Source: Gemmatimonadota bacterium (GTDB lineage: Bacteria > Gemmatimonadota > Gemmatimonadetes > Gemmatimonadales > Gemmatimonadaceae). From it: 64,000 bases of DNA. The stretch's first letter is position 1. The number at the start of each line of letters is the position of its first letter. Below, piece after piece: positions 59,942 to 64,000 of this stretch. Below the pieces are notes generated by a model. That model did no database searches. It was given only the letters and a program-made list of their open reading frames with translations, and had not been told where the DNA came from. The translations under genes were made by a program, and so were the position numbers. The stretch spans positions 124,001 to 188,000 of the forward strand of contig JAQBQB010000022.1 in the NCBI GenBank assembly GCA_028287235.1. Direction: 5' to 3'.

Positions 59942-60958
59942 GTGGGTCGCGTATCCGTTGCTGGACTCGTTCTCTCGGCCGTTGTGTTCGCGACGGTTGC
60001 GTCGCCCGTTTCCATCTCGGCGCAAACGCCGCAGGGGGCGGCCGCCAAGAGCTCGATGAAGCCCGAGGAGATCACCGAATTCGCGAAGATCCAGATCGCG
60101 ATCGCTCAGGCGCACGACTCGGTGAGCGCGGAGATCGCGCAGCCTCGCAACAAGAAAGCGGAAACGCAGGACGCGCTACAGGCGAAGCTGCGCACGCAGG
60201 TCACCGAGATCCTGCACCATGGCGGCATGACGGAGGTCGACTACCGCCGGAAGACGTATGCCGTCAGCACCGAGCCCGAAACGCGGAAGTCCTTCGACAG
60301 CGTCGTGGCGAAGCTCACCGGCGTGCCGACGCCGGGACAGGTGGCGCCCAGCGCGCCGCCGCGCGTTCCGCCGGCCAGCTTGCCGGCTGGTGCCGTGGGC
60401 ACGCACATCGGGCACGTGATCAATGGCTTCGCCGACACGCCGAACGGAATGGGCTTGCTGCCCACGGCGATGGCCGAAGCGAAGACCGCGGCGCAGCACG
60501 CCGGGCTCGCGGCGCGCGACCCGAACAACCTCGACGCGATGAAGTTGCATGCGGGCCACGTCATCAACGCGCTCGACCCAACGATCGTCGCGGCGGGCCC
60601 AGGGCTCGGCTACGGCGTGAAGCGCGCTGCACTCGGCGCGGCCACGCACATCGAACTCGCCGCCAAGGCGCCGGGGGCATCGCCGAACGTGATCATGCAC
60701 GCGCAGCACGTCGCCACCGCGTCGCGCAATGCGGTGGCGCGGGCCGATCAGATGATCGCGATCGCGAAGCAGGTGCAGGCCGCGACGGCCGCTCCCGACG
60801 CAGCGGCGCTCATCAGCCAGCTCGTGTCGCTCTCGCAGCAGCTGATCGCCGGCGCAGACACGAATGGTGACGGCCGAATCGGTTGGGAAGAGGGCGGATT
60901 ACAACTCGCCGACGATCACGTGATGCTGATGATCGCCGGCGAAGCGAAGAAGCCCTGA
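59942..60958 (+). CDS. exported DUF4168-like protein with EF-hand tail
   Basis: A 338-residue exported protein. GTG start with GGAGGT upstream gives a good signal peptide (VGRVSVAGLVLSAVVFATVA). The N-terminal half resembles DUF4168 (KPEEITEFAKIQIAIAQAHDSV, LRTQVTEILHHGGMTEVDYR). A central helical region has repeated His-rich patches (THIGHVINGFADTPNG, MKLHAGHVINALDP, NVIMHAQHVATA). Near the C-terminus is an EF-hand calcium loop (DTNGDGRIGWEE). Function is unknown; a metal-binding periplasmic role is possible. Confidence 0.75.
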   Translation: MGRVSVAGLVLSAVVFATVASPVSISAQTPQGAAAKSSMKPEEITEFAKIQIAIAQAHDSVSAEIAQPRNKKAETQDALQAKLRTQVTEILHHGGMTEVDYRRKTYAVSTEPETRKSFDSVVAKLTGVPTPGQVAPSAPPRVPPASLPAGAVGTHIGHVINGFADTPNGMGLLPTAMAEAKTAAQHAGLAARDPNNLDAMKLHAGHVINALDPTIVAAGPGLGYGVKRAALGAATHIELAAKAPGASPNVIMHAQHVATASRNAVARADQMIAIAKQVQAATAAPDAAALISQLVSLSQQLIAGADTNGDGRIGWEEGGLQLADDHVMLMIAGEAKKP

Positions 60959-60980
60959 TTTTGTTGGTGGTAGCGCGGGT

Positions 60981-61010
60981 CGAACCACGACGATCAATCG
61001 TCGTGGTTCG
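60981..61010. terminator. bidirectional terminator between EF-hand and FmdB genes
   Basis: A perfect 14-bp stem (60981-60994 with 60997-61010), 2-base spacer, between convergent genes. It overlaps the FmdB stop. Confidence 0.7.
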
Positions 61011-61239
61011 CTTCGTATAGGCGCTGTGCGTGCGCCTGTTCGGCGCCCTGGCGCTGGTCGCGCCGCTTCGTCTCCCGCTTGATCAGGGAGCGCGTCGTCT
61101 CCGACTTCACGACGGGCATCGAAAGCAGCCGCTCGAGATCCTCGCTCTTACACTCGGGACAGACGGGGACCTTGGCGCCGCGCACCAGTGCTTCGAACTG
61201 GTGCGCGCAGGCGCGGCATGAGTAATCGTATAATGGCAT
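60994..61239 (-). CDS. FmdB family zinc-ribbon protein
   Basis: An 81-residue protein starting MPLYDYSCRACAHQFEALVR. Two CxxC pairs (Cys8, Cys11, Cys27, Cys30) form the zinc ribbon, and LERLLSMPVV follows, the FmdB/regulatory-protein pattern. The C-terminal half is Lys/Arg/Gln-rich and may bind nucleic acid. It is immediately preceded by a dispersed repeat that runs up to its Shine-Dalgarno region. Confidence 0.9.
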   Translation of the reverse strand: MPLYDYSCRACAHQFEALVRGAKVPVCPECKSEDLERLLSMPVVKSETTRSLIKRETKRRDQRQGAEQAHAQRLYEANHDD

Positions 61240-61244
61240 GGACG

Positions 61245-61271
61245 GAGATCCTTCGCTGCGCTCAGGATGAC
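61245..61271. repeat. dispersed repeat, identical to 25764-25790
   Basis: A 27-base unit containing CTTCGCTGCGCTCAGGATGA, sitting 6 bases upstream of the FmdB start. Confidence 0.8.
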
Positions 61272-61300
61272 ACGAGGCGCTCAGCAGGACACGAGGTGAT

Positions 61301-63385
61301 CTAGCAGGACACGCAGCGGTGTTGGTTCTTGGCGCCGAGCTTCTCGAGCAGCGCGATGGTCTCCGGGAACGGGCGCAGGCGTTGCACCGGCCCGTTCGCC
61401 ATGTCGACGACGGTGCGGCCATTTCGCGATACGGCCCGCACGTCGGCACCCTTCGACACGAGATATAGAATCATCTCGTTGTCGCCGCGCGCGGCGGCGT
61501 GGTGCAGCGGCGTGTAACCGGTGAGGTCGCGCGCGTTGACGTCGGCGTGCAGTTCTTCGACGAGGTAGCGCATGGCCGGCATCCAACCATCGGGTGCGTG
61601 GCGGTGCGAGTTGCCGGCGAAGCCATTGCCATAGCCGACGCCGGCGGCCGCATGGATCGGATAGACGCCGAGGCCGAGCGGAGCCGCCTTCGCGGCGGAA
61701 TCGATCGCGGGGTCGAGCGAAGGCGGAGCGATCTGACCGCGGCCGCCGCCGCCACCACCGCCGCCACCGCCAGCCGCGCCGCCCGCAGGCGCGAATGGAT
61801 TGGCGAGCGAGTCAGCGCCCGCGGCGCCCGCGCCGCCGCGACCCGTTCCACCTGCCCCGCCCGGGCCACCGCCTCGACCACCGCGTGCCACGCGCGCCAC
61901 CGGCGTGCGCAGCGACGGAAGATTCGCATCCGCGCCGTTCTTGACCAGCAAGCGCATGGCGTCGACGTCCACGGAGTACGCGGCGCGCCAGAATGGCGTG
62001 GTGCCTTCGATGTTCTCGAGGCCGCAGTTCGCGTTGCCGCAGTTGTTGAAGGCGAAGTACCAGGGCTGCTGGGTGATGCGAACGTTCGGGTTCGCGCCGG
62101 CCTTGAGCAGCGCTTCCATCAACGCGAGATGCGTGGTCTGCTGGTTCTGAATCGCCTGCGGCTGCGGGTAGCGCGACTTTGGCGCCCACTGCGCGTTGAT
62201 CGCCGCATAGAGCGGCGTCATGTTCACGTTGCTCGCGATGTTCACGTTCGCGCCGCGCGCGATCAGCTTCATCGCAACGTCGAACTGGCCGTTGATCGTG
62301 GCGAGCAGCAGCGGTGTGGTATGATCGACCGAGCTCGAGTCGTTGATGTTCGCGCCGCCGTCGAGCAGCGCCATCGCGGCCTCGATGTTTCCCTGGCGCA
62401 CCGCGTGGTGCAGCGCGCTCATGCCGCCGACGCCGCCGACCGATCCGAGGAAGCCCGCGACACCGCCGTTGAGCGTGTCGACTTCTTCAGTCACCGGGCC
62501 GTTGGAGACCGCCGCGGCGGCAACTCGCCCCGCTTCGATGGCCTGCTGCATTTGATCGGGCGTGAAGGGACCGACGGGAACCGGAGCCGCCGGACCACCA
62601 CCGCGTGCGCCCCGGCCACCCGCTGCCGGACCGGCGGCGAGTGCCGCCGCCGCCGCAGCCGCGGCGGCCTTGGCCACCGAGTCACGACGGGCGGGAGGCA
62701 TGAAGGAGACGAGGACTTCATTTCGCTTGCGCGTTCCCGCCTGCTCGTGGGCCGACTCCTCGGTGAGGTTCACGACCTTCGTGTGAATCGACGCATCCGC
62801 GCCGTGCTTGAGCAGCACGCGAATCGCCGCCGGCCGATCGTACTCCGCCGCGAAGACGAGTGGTGTTTGATCCCACTCCGACTCGCGCGCGTTGGCGTTG
62901 GCGCCGGCGTCGAGCAGCGCGGCCACGGCGTCAGGATTGCCAGCCGCGGAGGCGAGATGCAACGGCGCCGCGCCACTGGCCGTGAGGCCGTTGGCGTCGC
63001 TGCCGGCTTTGAGCAGCGCGCGCACCACGGCGGCGTTGCCGCTCTTGCTGGCGATGTGCAGCGGCGTGTAGCTGCCGATACGCGTTACGGCCTTCACGTT
63101 GGCGTGCGCGTGCAAGAGAGCGCCCGTCATCGCGGTATCGCCGCGATCCGCGGCCCAGTGCAGCGCGGTCATGCCGTCGCCCTGGGACACGTTCACGTCG
63201 GCGCCCTGCTCGATGAGCTTTTTCACGGCGGCGAGATCGCCGTGCATCGCCGCGTCGGCCACCGCCACGTTGCGCGCGGGCGGAAGCTTGAGCGCGGTCG
63301 AAGGCCGTTTGTCCTGCGCTGTCGCAACCACGGCCGAAACGACCAGGAATGCTGCGCTCAGGAGAGGAAGAGCAATGCGTCTCAT
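61301..63385 (-). CDS. secreted ankyrin-repeat protein
   Basis: A 694-residue exported protein: signal peptide MRRIALPLLSAAFLVVSAVV, then ankyrin repeats (GDGMTALHWAADRGDTAMT, GSYTPLHIASKSGNAAVV, GAAPLHLASAAGNPDAVA), a gap with Ala/Gly-rich linkers at about 235-275 and 500-570, and more repeats to the end. ATG 63385 follows GAGGA. It lies immediately downstream of the DUF1552 gene in the same direction. In Acidobacteriota and Gemmatimonadota such ankyrin proteins commonly accompany DUF1552/DUF1592 genes; the role is unknown. Confidence 0.9.
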   Translation of the reverse strand: MRRIALPLLSAAFLVVSAVVATAQDKRPSTALKLPPARNVAVADAAMHGDLAAVKKLIEQGADVNVSQGDGMTALHWAADRGDTAMTGALLHAHANVKAVTRIGSYTPLHIASKSGNAAVVRALLKAGSDANGLTASGAAPLHLASAAGNPDAVAALLDAGANANARESEWDQTPLVFAAEYDRPAAIRVLLKHGADASIHTKVVNLTEESAHEQAGTRKRNEVLVSFMPPARRDSVAKAAAAAAAAALAAGPAAGGRGARGGGPAAPVPVGPFTPDQMQQAIEAGRVAAAAVSNGPVTEEVDTLNGGVAGFLGSVGGVGGMSALHHAVRQGNIEAAMALLDGGANINDSSSVDHTTPLLLATINGQFDVAMKLIARGANVNIASNVNMTPLYAAINAQWAPKSRYPQPQAIQNQQTTHLALMEALLKAGANPNVRITQQPWYFAFNNCGNANCGLENIEGTTPFWRAAYSVDVDAMRLLVKNGADANLPSLRTPVARVARGGRGGGPGGAGGTGRGGAGAAGADSLANPFAPAGGAAGGGGGGGGGGRGQIAPPSLDPAIDSAAKAAPLGLGVYPIHAAAGVGYGNGFAGNSHRHAPDGWMPAMRYLVEELHADVNARDLTGYTPLHHAAARGDNEMILYLVSKGADVRAVSRNGRTVVDMANGPVQRLRPFPETIALLEKLGAKNQHRCVSC

Positions 63386-63396
63386 TTCAAAGTTCC

Positions 63397-64000
63397 TCAA
63401 ACGCTGAGGGCGAACTCGCCCGTGCTGTCGCCGAAGCTCTTCATGTCGTCGAGGCCGAGCTTGTGCATGAGCGAGAGCATCACGTTGGCCATCGGCGTTC
63501 CGTCGGGCGCCTTGAGGTGCATGTTGCCGGCGATTTGGCCGTTGCCGTGACCGAGGAGCAGGAGCGGGCAGCGGCGGTGGTTGTGCAGGTTGGCGTCGGC
63601 CATGGGCGATCCGTACATGATGACCGTCTTCTCGAGCAGGTCCTTGTCGCCTTCCATCGTGTTCTTGAGCTTGTCGAGGAAGTACGGCAGCATGCTCACG
63701 TGGTAGCGGTTGATCATGTTGAAGTCGAGAATCGCCGCTTCGCGGCCGCCGTGGTGCGACGCCGGATGGAAGCCCTTGTTCGTGCCGCTCTCAGGATAGG
63801 CGCGGCTCGAGGCGTCGCGGCCCGTCTTGAAGGAGAAGACGCGCGTCATGTCCGACTGGAAGGCGAGCACCTGGAAGTCGAACATCAGCTTCATGTGCTC
63901 TTCGAACGAGTCGGGAATGCCGGCGGCTGCCTCGGGCAGCTCGCGCACTTCGCCGGTGCTGTTCCGTGCTTCGACCGCCTGGATGCGGCGCTCGAGCTCG
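63397..64000 (-). CDS. DUF1552 family protein, C-terminal part (truncated by window edge)
   Basis: About 200 residues of the C-terminal end, continuous to the window edge. Seen are PDSFEEHMKLMFDFQVLAFQSD, MTRVFSFKTGRDASSRAYPES, FHPASHHG, VIMYGSPMADANLHNHRRCPLLLLGHGNG and the ending LGLDDMKSFGDSTGEFAL, all typical of DUF1552, a large secreted sulfatase-like family accompanied by DUF1592 cytochrome-like proteins in Planctomycetota, Acidobacteriota and relatives. It is followed by the ankyrin gene. The N-terminal signal is outside the window. Confidence 0.9.
   Translation of the reverse strand, partial: ELERRIQAVEARNSTGEVRELPEAAAGIPDSFEEHMKLMFDFQVLAFQSDMTRVFSFKTGRDASSRAYPESGTNKGFHPASHHGGREAAILDFNMINRYHVSMLPYFLDKLKNTMEGDKDLLEKTVIMYGSPMADANLHNHRRCPLLLLGHGNGQIAGNMHLKAPDGTPMANVMLSLMHKLGLDDMKSFGDSTGEFALSV

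Noticed and set aside
1-64000. CRISPR arrays, rRNA genes, prophage or replication origin
   Set aside because: I saw no regularly spaced repeats, no rRNA-like sequence, no phage structural genes and no dnaA-box clusters.

Overview
The window reads as a high-GC, Gram-negative chromosome. It has outer-membrane receptors, lipoproteins with lipoboxes, Tat-type signals and an RND/TolC efflux operon. The gene mix suggests Gemmatimonadota, with Acidobacteriota as the alternative: orphan MacB/FtsX-type 'ADOP' permeases (one paired with PadR), a SusC/SusD pair, tricorn-like and S9 secreted peptidases with Gly-rich inserts, DUF1552 plus ankyrin proteins, a type III glutamine synthetase, and ECF sigma/anti-sigma pairs. 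The phylum is an inference from gene content; no rRNA is present.

Layout. 1-5.4 kb: truncated ADOP permease, SAM methyltransferase, exported tricorn-like protease. 5.5-9 kb: a stand-alone LigD polymerase domain coupled to an unknown partner, then a lipoprotein, YaeQ, a DUF350 protein and a lytic transglycosylase. 9-18 kb: secreted M24 and S9 peptidases, a DUF3830 protein and a SusC/SusD pair, which together look like peptide or polymer scavenging. 18-22.4 kb: small regulatory and surface genes (NlpC/P60, DUF2267, ArsR-SRPBCC, DinB, C-type lectin). 22.5-25.3 kb: a patchy accessory stretch with an ADOP pseudogene, an IS110 fragment and small unknown genes. 25.3-36 kb: RidA, glnN, an MFS exporter, an SDYE-repeat protein under tandem dyad operators, a SWIM protein with an endonuclease III homologue, an ECF sigma/anti-sigma/DUF4097 operon, a Lys-rich protein and PAP2. 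36.1 kb: tRNA-Cys. 36.4-43.1 kb: PadR-ADOP, TetR, a MerB-like gene interrupted by one in-frame TGA, and an FUSC transporter. 43.3-51.8 kb: a seven-gene ECF-sigma/efflux operon with two adaptors. 51.9-64 kb: small unknowns, a giant secreted nuclease, a sugar-isomerase-like protein, an amidase, an EF-hand protein, FmdB, a secreted ankyrin protein and a truncated DUF1552 gene.

The most striking observation is the MerB-like gene at 40287-40952. Its only in-frame TGA falls exactly where the mercury-cleaving enzyme MerB has its second catalytic cysteine (Cys159). A 7-bp hairpin with a GGUC loop begins 12 nt after the TGA, its apical loop 19 nt after it, a geometry like the fdhF selenocysteine insertion element. 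I read it as one 221-residue selenoprotein rather than two genes or a pseudogene. Other points worth attention are the orphan SDYE-repeat gene, the LigD-Pol partner protein, the CnrYXH-like regulatory front end on an HAE-type efflux operon, and a dispersed palindromic repeat family.
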